Under the pieces are notes generated by a model. That model saw only the letters and a program-made list of their open reading frames with translations. It searched no databases and was not told where the DNA came from. This document shows positions 15,174-21,878 of a stretch of 21,878 bases of DNA, in pieces; the stretch's first letter is position 1; each line of letters starts with the position of its first letter. The position numbers and the translations under genes are program-made. Origin of the DNA: Corallococcus sp. CAG:1435. Its GTDB lineage: Bacteria; Bacillota; Clostridia; Christensenellales; CAG-314. The stretch lies in contig HF998496.1 of NCBI GenBank assembly GCA_000433775.1, forward strand, positions 19,808 to 41,685, read 5' to 3'.

Positions 15174-15206
15174 CGTAAAACCGACAAAATTACCGCTCGG
15201 TTTACG
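15174..15206 (-). promoter_or_regulatory. Hairpin in the leader of the DUF1538/PII operon
   Basis: CGTAAAACCGA (15174-15184) pairs with TCGGTTTACG (15197-15206) with one bulged base around a 12-base loop. It lies between the promoter candidate and the TTG start. It has no proper U-tract, and is not a riboswitch class that I recognise. Confidence 0.45.
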
Positions 15207-15259
15207 ACGCCGTTGCAAGCAGGACAACAGTAACTGTTTACAATTTCTAATAATATTTT

Positions 15260-15288
15260 ATTGTACCATATATCGAAAAGTTTTGCAA
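15260..15288 (-). promoter_or_regulatory. Candidate promoter of the DUF1538/PII operon
   Basis: Minus strand TTGCAA (15283-15288), 17-base spacer ending TGG, TACAAT (15260-15265). A TG one base before the -10 resembles an extended -10. It gives a leader of about 170 nt. A small palindrome AACAG-TAA-CTGTT lies just downstream, at 15225-15237. Confidence 0.6.
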
Positions 15289-15968
15289 TATTGTTGCCCT
15301 CACGGGCAGGAAATATTTTTCAAAAATAACCGAAAAATTGTTTTTACGCAGTGTTTATTTACACGGCGTTGGACAGCAACGAAATTTATAACTAAGCCTG
15401 ACACAAAGGTCGGAAACAATGCAAGGTCGACAAATACGACTTAACGGCGAAGAACTCAAAACACAAAACCTGTTTTTTGTTGCCTTTTCCCTTGAAAAGT
15501 TGAAAGGTTTTGTACACTGCACAAACACGTTTGCCGCCACAACGCAAAAAATTTTTGTGTTTTTGCAACTTACGGCACGGGAAACAAACACATTTACACC
15601 TTTTTCAGACAACAAAACGTCAACTAAAACAACGGTTTGCGTACCAAAAAGTTACTACCGTTTGAAAAAATACGTTACAACGCTTAGTTTTGCGACGGCA
15701 CAAACGCACAGCAAACACGGTCAAAACGCTTGCAGGTTTTGCGTGTTGCGGCATTGCACCCGAAAGACATTTGTTACAATATCTTCGGCGTTGCAATTTG
15801 CGTCAGCGTACAAAACAACAAATAAAACAATCTGATTTTTACTTTCAAAGTGCGTTACACCACAAACAAATAAATTCTTGTGCGTTAGGACAACGGAAAA
15901 TGCCTTTGTATTGTTTACAAACCTCTTGTTCAAAATGTATAAAACCGTAAATCGCCAATACAAGAGAA
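15289..15968. other. Noncoding DNA between DUF1538 operon and tandem repeat
   Basis: No gene supported. Short open frames on both strands (up to 138 codons) lack ribosome sites, have Cys/Thr/Phe-rich compositions unlike real genes here, and match no family I know. DNA is AT-rich with many GCAAAA, ACAAAC and CGTTACA words, like the other gaps. Confidence 0.6.
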
Positions 15969-16246
15969 ACATTTTACATTTTTACACAACGGTTAAACAA
16001 ATTGCTGTTTCCTGTTTACAAAGCAAGGAAAAACTTGCAAACACTTCAACGGGGACTACGCATACTTTGCAAAAAAAGTACAACTTTTGCCCTTTGAAGG
16101 GCAAAAGAGGGACATTTTACGTTTTTACACAACGGTTAAACAAATTGCTGTTTCCTGTTTACGAAGCAATGAAAAACTTGCAAACACTTCAACAGGAACT
16201 ACGCATACTTTGAAAAAAATACAACTTTTGCCCTTTGAAGGGCACA
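15969..16246. repeat. 143-bp tandem repeat, two units
   Basis: Unit 1 is 15969-16111, unit 2 is 16112-16246. Both begin ACATTTTAC and share ACAACGGTTAAACAAATTGC, CTGTTTCCTGTTTAC and ACTACGCATACTTTG; they differ by about a dozen changes. Each ends in the hairpin-forming CTTTTGCCCTTTGAAGGGC; in unit 1 the stem is a perfect 11 bp (16084-16107). The unit length is not a multiple of three, so the repeat does not conserve a frame. Confidence 0.92.
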
Positions 16247-16272
16247 AAACCGCAACTGCAACATGACAAAAC

Positions 16273-16308
16273 AAAAAAAATCCCACTTCAAACGAAGTGA
16301 GATTTTTT
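16273..16308 (-). terminator. Terminator of the rpsL-rpsG-fusA-tuf transcript
   Basis: Minus strand TCTCACTTC-GTTT-GAAGTGGGA flanked by A6 and T8; the single non-Watson-Crick pair is a G-U on this strand. It begins about 15 bp after the tuf stop. Confidence 0.93.
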
Positions 16309-16322
16309 GTTTTTTGTTTCAA

Positions 16323-17534
16323 TTACTTAATGATCTTGGAAACAACACCAGATCCTACGGTGTGGCCGCCTTCACGAATAGCGAAACGAAGACCTTCTTC
16401 CATAGCGATGGGGGTGATCAACGTAACTTTGATGTGGGTGTGGTCGCCGGGCATAACCATTTCAACGCCGTCTTCAAGTTCGATTGTTCCTGTAACGTCC
16501 GTTGTACGGAAGTAGAATTGAGGACGATATCCCTTGAAGAAGGGGCTGTGACGTCCGCCTTCTTCCTTTGTAAGAACGTAAACTTGTCCTTCAAATTCCG
16601 TGTGCGGAGTAACACTCTTGGGTTTAGCGATAACTTGTCCACGTTCAATTTCTTTACGGTCGATACCACGAAGCAACAAACCTACGTTGTCGCCTGCGAA
16701 TGCTTCGTCAAGAAGTTTACGGAACATTTCAACGCCTGTAACTACGGACGTCTTGATTTCGTCTTTCAAACCAACGATTTCAACAGGATCGGAAGGTTTA
16801 ACGGAACCACGTTCTACTCTACCTGTAGCAACCGTGCCACGGCCGGTGATGGTGAACACGTCTTCAACGGGCATCAAGAAAGGCTTGTCGGTGTCACGTG
16901 TCGGGGTGGGGATGTAACTGTCAACAGCGTCCATCAAGTCCAGAATGGGCTTGTAAACAGGAGAGTTGATGTCATGGTTGCCTGCTTGGTAAGCGTCCAT
17001 TGCTGCCTTTGCAGAACCCTTGATGATGGGGATGTTGTCGCCGTCGAATTCGTACTTGGAAAGAAGTTCTCTTACTTCCATTTCAACAAGTTCGAGCAAT
17101 TCTTCGTCGTCGACAAGGTCGGTCTTGTTCATGAATACAACGATGTAAGGCACACCTACCTGACGTGCAAGAAGGATGTGTTCACGTGTTTGCGGCATGG
17201 GACCGTCTGCAGCGGAAACAACCAGAATAGCACCGTCCATCTGAGCGGCACCGGTGATCATGTTTTTAACATAGTCGGCGTGGCCCGGGCAGTCTACGTG
17301 TGCGTAGTGGCGCTTGTCTGTTTCGTATTCAACGTGTGCGGTGTTGATTGTAATACCACGAGCTCTTTCTTCGGGAGCCTTGTCAATTTGGTCGTAAGCC
17401 ATAACTTCCGCATCGTTCTTCATGGAAAGCACCATGGTGATTGCGGCTGTCAAAGTGGTCTTACCATGGTCTACGTGTCCGATGGTACCAATGTTGACGT
17501 GTGGTTTGCTTCTGTCAAATTTAGCTTTTGCCAT
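16323..17534 (-). CDS. tuf: Elongation factor Tu
   Basis: GTPase that brings aminoacyl-tRNA to the ribosome. The 403-aa protein has GHVDHGKT at 19-26 (P-loop), [13 protein letters not shown] (switch I), DCPGH (switch II), NKTD for guanine specificity and GSAKAA; domains II and III follow, with [26 protein letters not shown] and a C-terminal [13 protein letters not shown]. Length is slightly above the common 395-400. Start ATG 17534 after AGGAGG. It lies 113 bp behind fusA, a gap with a promoter of its own at 17592-17620, so tuf can be made in excess of the operon, as is common. Confidence 0.99.
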   Translation of the reverse strand: MAKAKFDRSKPHVNIGTIGHVDHGKTTLTAAITMVLSMKNDAEVMAYDQIDKAPEERARGITINTAHVEYETDKRHYAHVDCPGHADYVKNMITGAAQMDGAILVVSAADGPMPQTREHILLARQVGVPYIVVFMNKTDLVDDEELLELVEMEVRELLSKYEFDGDNIPIIKGSAKAAMDAYQAGNHDINSPVYKPILDLMDAVDSYIPTPTRDTDKPFLMPVEDVFTITGRGTVATGRVERGSVKPSDPVEIVGLKDEIKTSVVTGVEMFRKLLDEAFAGDNVGLLLRGIDRKEIERGQVIAKPKSVTPHTEFEGQVYVLTKEEGGRHSPFFKGYRPQFYFRTTDVTGTIELEDGVEMVMPGDHTHIKVTLITPIAMEEGLRFAIREGGHTVGSGVVSKIIK

Positions 17535-17591
17535 TGTTGTGATTCCTCCTGATTTCGATTGTTGATCAAATCTTTATTTTGAGTCGATTCA

Positions 17592-17620
17592 ATTATATAT
17601 TATTTTTTTGTTTTGGTCTA
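17592..17620 (-). promoter_or_regulatory. Candidate internal promoter of tuf
   Basis: Minus strand TAGACC (17615-17620), exactly 17 bases, perfect TATAAT (17592-17597), within the fusA-tuf gap. The leader would be about 50 nt. Confidence 0.6.
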
Positions 17621-17647
17621 CACTTTTTGTAAAGTTTTTATAAAAAC

Positions 17648-19747
17648 TTATTTGCTTTCGTGTTCCTTGGTAATCTTTTCTTTTACCGATTTGGGAACTT
17701 CCGCAAAGTGGTCGAACTGCATTGTGTAGTTTCCTCTGCCCTGCGTGCGGGAACGCAAGTCCGTTGCGTAACCGAACATTTCGGCAAGAGGGATGAATGC
17801 GTTTATCACCTGTACGCCGTTGCGCATTTCGATACCGGAAACGTTACCACGTCTGCTGGAAACGTTGCCCATCACATCGCCGAGATACTCTTCCGGCAGG
17901 GTGATTTCCACCTTCATCATGGGTTCAAGCAAAATGGGGTCTGCCTTGGCTGCGGCGTTTTTGAATGCCAACGAGCCGGCAATTTTGAATGCCATTTCGC
18001 TACTGTCCACTGGGTGGAAACTACCGTCGTACACTGTAACTTTGAAGTCCACCACTTCGTAGCCTGCCAAAGGACCTGTTTTTGCCGCTTCCATAATACC
18101 GTTGTTGATGGGTTGAATGTATTCCTTGGGAATACTTCCGCCGACGGTTGCGTCCACAAATTCGTAGCCCTTGCCTGCTTCCAAAGGTTCCATTTTGATT
18201 TTACAGTGACCGTACTGACCTTTACCGCCCGACTGACGGACATATTTGCCTTCCGCTTCCACTGCCTTGGTGATGGTTTCACGGTAGGAAACTTGCGGTT
18301 TACCTACGTTTGCTTCCACCTTGAATTCACGCAACAATCTGTCCACGATGATTTCCAGGTGCAATTCGCCCATACCTGCGATGATTGTCTGACCCGTTTC
18401 CTGGTCGGTGTAGGTCTTGAAGGTGGGGTCTTCTTCCGCCAACTTGACAAGTGCAAGAGTCATCTTTTCCTGACCTGCCTTGGTTTTGGGTTCGATTGCA
18501 ACTTTGATGACCGGTTCGGGGAACAGCATGCTGTCCAAAACGATGGGGTCCTTTTCCGAACACAGCGTGTCGCCCGTCGTCGTGTCTTTCAAACCTACCA
18601 AAGCGACGATTTCGCCTGCATAGGTTTCGGGAATTTCTTCACGTTGAGCGGCGTGCATCTGCAACACTTTGGTTACACGTTCACGCTTGCCCTTGGTGGA
18701 GTTGTACACGTAACTTCCCGCCTGCAAAGTACCGCTGTAAACACGGCAGTAGGCAAGTTTTCCCACAAAGGGGTCGGCAACGATTTTGAATGCCAATCCG
18801 CAGAAAGGTTCGTCGTCGTCCGTTTTGCGAACGATTTTTTTGTCTTCGTCGTGTACGTCAAAACCTACAACGTGGTCGATGTCCACGGGGCTGGGCAAAT
18901 ATTCGCAAACCGCGTCAAGCAGTTTCTGAACGCCCTTGTTTTTGTAGGAAGAACCGCACAAAACGGGGTTGACCTTCAATTCGATTACCGCTTTACGCAA
19001 CGCATGTTTGATTTCGTCTACCGAGAGGTCGCCCTCTTCGAAGAATTTTTCCATCAAAGCGTCGTCCGTACCGGCAACAAATTCCACAAGTTCTTCGTGG
19101 GCTTTGTCCACCGCCGCCACCATGTCCGCAGGCACTTCGCCTTCGTCGATGACAACGCCTTTCGGGTCGTTGTAGAAGTACGCCTTCTTGGTGATTACGT
19201 CGACGATACCACGGAAGGTTTCTTCCTTGCCGATGGGCAACTGAACGGGCAAAGCGTTGGCTTTGAGTCTTTCACGCATCATTTTGATTACGTTTTCAAA
19301 ATTTGCGCCGTTGATGTCCATTTTGTTGACAAACGCAATACGGGGCACGTTGTACTTTGTAGCCTGATGCCACACCGTTTCGCTTTGAGGTTCTACGCCG
19401 CCTTTTGCGCAAAATACCGCAACGGCACCGTCCAGAACACGCAAAGAACGTTCCACTTCCACCGTGAAGTCCACGTGGCCCGGGGTGTCAATCAGGTTGA
19501 TGCGGTAGTCCACGTGATTGTAACTGTCCACCCAATGTACGGTGGTTGCAGCACTTGCAATAGTGATACCACGTTCCTGTTCCTGAGCCATGCTGTCCAT
19601 TACGGCTGTGCCTTCGTGCACTTCGCCGATTTTGCGGGTTTTACCCGAAAAGAACAGTATTCTTTCACTCGTAGTGGTTTTTCCTGCGTCGATGTGCGCC
19701 ATAATACCGATGTTACGCACGTTTTGCAAAGGATAAATTCTAGCCAT
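17648..19747 (-). CDS. fusA: Elongation factor G
   Basis: GTPase that drives translocation and, with ribosome recycling factor, splits ribosomes. The 699-aa protein has AHIDAGKT at 17-24, [10 protein letters not shown] (switch I), DTPGHVDF (switch II), NKMD and a G5 region [10 protein letters not shown]; then domain II, domain III ([18 protein letters not shown]), domain IV ([30 protein letters not shown]) and domain V with RRGNVSG. All parts are present and length is usual. ATG 19747 follows AAGGTAAC. It is 23 bp behind rpsG in the str operon. No sign of a fusidic-acid-type FusA2 variant. Confidence 0.99.
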   Translation of the reverse strand: MARIYPLQNVRNIGIMAHIDAGKTTTSERILFFSGKTRKIGEVHEGTAVMDSMAQEQERGITIASAATTVHWVDSYNHVDYRINLIDTPGHVDFTVEVERSLRVLDGAVAVFCAKGGVEPQSETVWHQATKYNVPRIAFVNKMDINGANFENVIKMMRERLKANALPVQLPIGKEETFRGIVDVITKKAYFYNDPKGVVIDEGEVPADMVAAVDKAHEELVEFVAGTDDALMEKFFEEGDLSVDEIKHALRKAVIELKVNPVLCGSSYKNKGVQKLLDAVCEYLPSPVDIDHVVGFDVHDEDKKIVRKTDDDEPFCGLAFKIVADPFVGKLAYCRVYSGTLQAGSYVYNSTKGKRERVTKVLQMHAAQREEIPETYAGEIVALVGLKDTTTGDTLCSEKDPIVLDSMLFPEPVIKVAIEPKTKAGQEKMTLALVKLAEEDPTFKTYTDQETGQTIIAGMGELHLEIIVDRLLREFKVEANVGKPQVSYRETITKAVEAEGKYVRQSGGKGQYGHCKIKMEPLEAGKGYEFVDATVGGSIPKEYIQPINNGIMEAAKTGPLAGYEVVDFKVTVYDGSFHPVDSSEMAFKIAGSLAFKNAAAKADPILLEPMMKVEITLPEEYLGDVMGNVSSRRGNVSGIEMRNGVQVINAFIPLAEMFGYATDLRSRTQGRGNYTMQFDHFAEVPKSVKEKITKEHESK

Positions 19748-19770
19748 GTTACCTTACTTTACTCCCCAAA

Positions 19771-20241
19771 TTACCATCTGAAATGAGCAAACGCCTTGTT
19801 TGCTTCGGCAGATCTGTGCATTTCTTCCTTTCTCTTGAAAGCGCCGCCTTGCTCGTTGTAAGCGTCCATCAATTCGCCTGCAAGACGAAGATGCATGTAT
19901 CTTTCGCTGCGTTTGCGTGCAAATGTAACCAACCAACGGATAGCCAGTGTCTGACGTCTTTCCGGTCTCACTTCCATGGGAACCTGATAGTTTGCACCGC
20001 CTACACGTCTTGCTTTACATTCCAGCATAGGCATAAGATTGTTTATTGCTTTATTGAATACTTCCATAGGGTCATTGCCTGTCTTGGCTTTGATTTCGTC
20101 AAAAGCGCCGTAGACTATTTCCTGGGCAGTACCCTTTTTGCCGTCCTGCATGACTTGGTTGATAACCTTTGTTACCACCTTGCTGCCATACACGGGATCG
20201 GGCAGAACGTCCCTCTTGGGAACGCCACTTCTTCTGGGCAT
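19771..20241 (-). CDS. rpsG: 30S ribosomal protein S7
   Basis: Primary binder of the 3' domain of 16S rRNA, at the head near the E site. The 156-aa protein has [20 protein letters not shown] at the start, the RNA-binding [18 protein letters not shown] and C-terminal NKAFAHFRW. Length is the standard 156. ATG 20241 follows GGAGG. A 178-bp gap with a small hairpin separates it from rpsL; in E. coli S7 represses translation at this point. Confidence 0.99.
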   Translation of the reverse strand: MPRRSGVPKRDVLPDPVYGSKVVTKVINQVMQDGKKGTAQEIVYGAFDEIKAKTGNDPMEVFNKAINNLMPMLECKARRVGGANYQVPMEVRPERRQTLAIRWLVTFARKRSERYMHLRLAGELMDAYNEQGGAFKRKEEMHRSAEANKAFAHFRW

Positions 20242-20304
20242 TGATTTTTCCTCCTTTTAAGAATTTTGTTTTTTAATTTTGTTTTACCAATACAGCCAAC
20301 TCGA

Positions 20305-20319
20305 CGCACCCTCGGTGCG
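20305..20319 (-). promoter_or_regulatory. Hairpin in the rpsL-rpsG gap
   Basis: CGCACC-CTC-GGTGCG, a 6-bp stem, in the gap where S7 autoregulation acts in E. coli. Whether it resembles the S7 rRNA site was not established. Confidence 0.35.
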
Positions 20320-20419
20320 GAGAAACTTCTGCAAAAAATTTGCATACTGCTTACCGGAGAAAAGCCAAAATTAAAACTCCGACTATTCACCTTGAACTGT
20401 ATATTGTTTGTGTCCCGAC

Positions 20420-20794
20420 CTATTTCTTGGGACGTTTTGCGCCATACTTGGAGCGAGCCTGCTTTCTGTTGGCTACGCCTGCGGTGTCCAGCGTTCCACG
20501 GATGATGTGGTAACGGATACCGGGCAAGTCTCTTACTCTGCCGCCACGGATAAGAACGACGCTGTGTTCCTGAAGGTTGTGTCCTTCACCGGGAATGTAG
20601 CAAGTACCTTCCATGCCGTTTGTACGGCGAACACGGGCAATCTTACGCAGTGCGGAGTTGGGCTTTTTGGGAGAAGTCGTCGTTACGTTGAGGCATACAC
20701 CACGCTTTTGAGGACAACTGTCCAACAACGGGGATTTGCTCTTCTCGGCATCTCTTCTTCTTCCTTGCTTAATCAACTGGTTGATTGTTGCCAT
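20420..20794 (-). CDS. rpsL: 30S ribosomal protein S12, with Arg at position 88
   Basis: Decoding-centre protein that shapes tRNA selection and accuracy. The 124-aa protein has [41 protein letters not shown] and C-terminal [14 protein letters not shown]. The start at ATG 20794 is fixed by AGGAGG and the family start MATINQL, not by the 18 codons open upstream. Lys43 is kept, but Lys88 of the E. coli numbering (GGRVKDLPG) is Arg here (codon AGA). Changes at this residue, including Lys to Arg, are known to give streptomycin resistance in several bacteria. It is the first full ribosomal gene of the str operon. Confidence 0.99.
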   Translation of the reverse strand: MATINQLIKQGRRRDAEKSKSPLLDSCPQKRGVCLNVTTTSPKKPNSALRKIARVRRTNGMEGTCYIPGEGHNLQEHSVVLIRGGRVRDLPGIRYHIIRGTLDTAGVANRKQARSKYGAKRPKK

Positions 20795-20882
20795 TTTTTG
20801 TTTACCTCCTTTCAATAGTGAATGTCGGAATTCTTTTGGAGAATCCATATATACAAAGCGTTTCCGCTCAGTATCGGGTTTG

Positions 20883-20901
20883 CTGTCAATATTGTTGACA
20901 G
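20883..20901. repeat. Perfect 7-bp inverted repeat upstream of rpsL
   Basis: CTGTCAA-TATTG-TTGACAG in the gap between the L7Ae-like gene and rpsL. It could be an operator or a small RNA hairpin. The TTGACA inside it has no good -10 at 17 bp on either strand. Confidence 0.5.
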
Positions 20902-20939
20902 AAAGCGTTGTTTTAACGGATTTTCGGCGATTTTTGTTT

Positions 20940-21176
20940 TTATTTCAAAAATCCCACGGCGCCGCAAGGCACGTCTATCCCGTACCTGTGCGCAATCTGT
21001 TCCATCGTGTCTTCTGTTTCCACAGGCACATTGTGCGCCTTTGCCACCGAAACAATGGCACGGACGTAATCGGCGTCCGCATCTGTGGCAATTCGGATAC
21101 GTTTCAGTTCGTTTGCCTTGGTGAAACGCAATATTTGTTTTTTGCCCACCACCGTGCGCTCAGTATTGTTATCCAT
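20940..21176 (-). CDS. L7Ae/L30e-family RNA-binding protein (YbxF-like)
   Basis: A 78-aa member of the L7Ae/L30e/Gadd45 fold, whose relatives bind kink-turn RNAs; the Bacillota YbxF/RplGB protein sits in the same place between rpoC and rpsL. Visible family features are [26 protein letters not shown] (strand, loop, helix) spanning residues 25-50 and the C-terminal [14 protein letters not shown]. The ribosome site is weak (GGTG). The usual early VGxKQxxK segment is present as [16 protein letters not shown]. Function in bacteria is poorly understood; its position in the str operon suggests a ribosome-linked role. Confidence 0.88.
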   Translation of the reverse strand: MDNNTERTVVGKKQILRFTKANELKRIRIATDADADYVRAIVSVAKAHNVPVETEDTMEQIAHRYGIDVPCGAVGFLK

Positions 21177-21206
21177 AAAACACCAACGTATATTTTACCA
21201 AAACAA

Positions 21207-21270
21207 CGCAAAACAGTCAAGCGTTTTTTCAAACACCTGACTGTTTTTTGCATTCTTCACTTACGTGAAG
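21207..21270 (-). other. Two hairpins after rpoC
   Basis: CTTCAC-TTAC-GTGAAG at 21255-21270, and a longer stem GCAAAACAGTCA/TGACTGTTTTTTGC at 21207-21250 with a 2-base bulge. On the minus strand no good U-run follows, so read-through into the L7Ae-like gene is likely; the long hairpin would terminate better on the plus strand. Confidence 0.45.
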
Positions 21271-21282
21271 AGGTTGTTGATG

Positions 21283-21878
21283 TTACTCCTTCTGTTCGGA
21301 AGTTTCCTCGTCGAAGTTTTCTTCAACTTTGGGAACAAGTTCCATATCACGGTACTGTTTCAAGCCCGTGCCTGCGGAAATCATCTTACCGATGATGACG
21401 TTTTCCTTCAAGCCGTACAGCGGGTCGCATTTGTTTTTGATTGCCGCTTCGGTGAGAACTCTCGACGTTTCCTGGAAGGATGCCGCCGAAAGGAAACTGT
21501 CGGTGGCAAGACTTGCCTTGGTAATACCCAGCAAAATTCTCTTTGCCGTTGCGGGTACGCCGTCTTCGTCCAAAGCCTTGTTGTTTTCCGCTTCGAAACG
21601 GAAGATGTCCACCACTTCGCCGGGGAGCATATCCGTTGTGCCTGCGTCTTCGATACGCACTTTGCGAAGCATTTGTCTTACGATAACTTCCACGTGCTTG
21701 TCGTTGATTTCGACACCGTTGGTGCGGTAGGTAGCCTGAACTTCCTTGACAAGGTACTCTTCCACTGCACGCAATCCCTTTGTGGAAAGCAAATCCTGCG
21801 GATAGATGGAACCTTCGGTAAGCGGGGTGCCGCTTTCCACCTTGTCGCCGTCGTGCACCTTGATGCGGGCGGTGTAGG
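21283..21878 (-). CDS. rpoC: RNA polymerase beta' subunit, C-terminal part (5' part outside window)
   Basis: The last 197 or so codons of the beta' subunit; the frame is open to the window edge and enters with [12 protein letters not shown]. Typical C-terminal beta' sequences are [49 protein letters not shown] and [16 protein letters not shown]. An acidic tail ([13 protein letters not shown]) ends the protein. GTG 21858 is an internal Val codon, not a start. rpoB is expected further upstream, outside. Confidence 0.97.
   Translation of the reverse strand, partial: YTARIKVHDGDKVESGTPLTEGSIYPQDLLSTKGLRAVEEYLVKEVQATYRTNGVEINDKHVEVIVRQMLRKVRIEDAGTTDMLPGEVVDIFRFEAENNKALDEDGVPATAKRILLGITKASLATDSFLSAASFQETSRVLTEAAIKNKCDPLYGLKENVIIGKMISAGTGLKQYRDMELVPKVEENFDEETSEQKE

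Noticed and set aside
15419..15835. A 138-aa plus-strand frame in the tuf-DUF1538 gap
   Set aside because: No ribosome site or promoter, odd composition, and no recognisable motif.
15969..16246. Tandem repeat as a coding repeat protein
   Set aside because: The 143-bp unit is not a multiple of three, and the frames shift between units.
16263..17552. A 429-codon plus-strand frame opposite tuf
   Set aside because: Antisense shadow of EF-Tu, which is certain.
17660..19786. A 708-codon open frame on the plus strand across fusA
   Set aside because: It is the antisense shadow of EF-G. Genes here seldom use TTA, CTA and TCA codons, so the opposite strand has few stops. No ribosome site and no sensible protein.
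1..21878. tRNA or rRNA genes
   Set aside because: I looked for TTCGA-type T-loop motifs with flanking stems and rRNA-like stretches and saw none that fold.

Overview
The window looks like a chromosomal piece of a Gram-positive, Clostridia-like Bacillota. The signs are strong AGGAGG-type ribosome sites, consensus sigma-A promoters, lipoprotein signal peptides with LVAC boxes, an L10-leader RNA, four-cysteine L33, an L7Ae-like gene between rpoC and rpsL, and low-GC intergenic DNA. I cannot place it more precisely. Almost every gene is on the minus strand; exceptions are a cytidine deaminase and a small Phd-type antitoxin.

From right to left, in transcription order: (1) the 3' end of rpoC, an L7Ae-like RNA-binding protein, rpsL, rpsG, fusA and tuf, closed by a good terminator at 16273-16308; (2) about 1.2 kb without a credible gene, holding a 143-bp tandem repeat; (3) a compact three-gene operon: a 508-aa membrane protein of the DUF1538 family (a clear internal duplication) and two different PII-like signalling proteins; (4) a plus-strand cytidine deaminase, convergent with a broken piece of the DUF1538 gene whose first 175 bp exactly match the intact gene 2.8 kb away; (5) rpmG-secE-nusG-rplK-rplA-[L10 leader]-rplJ-rplL, closed by a terminator at 7781-7808; (6) a starch/maltodextrin region: lipoprotein pullulanase, a small lipoprotein that may bind glucan, an orphan antitoxin with a 74-bp direct repeat behind it, then a MalE-like binding lipoprotein and the start of a MalF-like permease cut by the left edge.

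The ribosomal blocks make the translation and transcription machinery. The usual order rplJL-rpoBC-rpsL-rpsG-fusA-tuf is broken: rplL ends in a terminator, and the rpoC-to-tuf block lies upstream of the secE-nusG-rplKAJL block with the DUF1538/PII operon and cdd between. The starch genes suggest cell-surface debranching of alpha-glucan, capture of the oligosaccharides, and ABC import. The least understood part is the DUF1538/PII operon, which looks like a membrane transporter or channel with its own pair of PII-like regulators.
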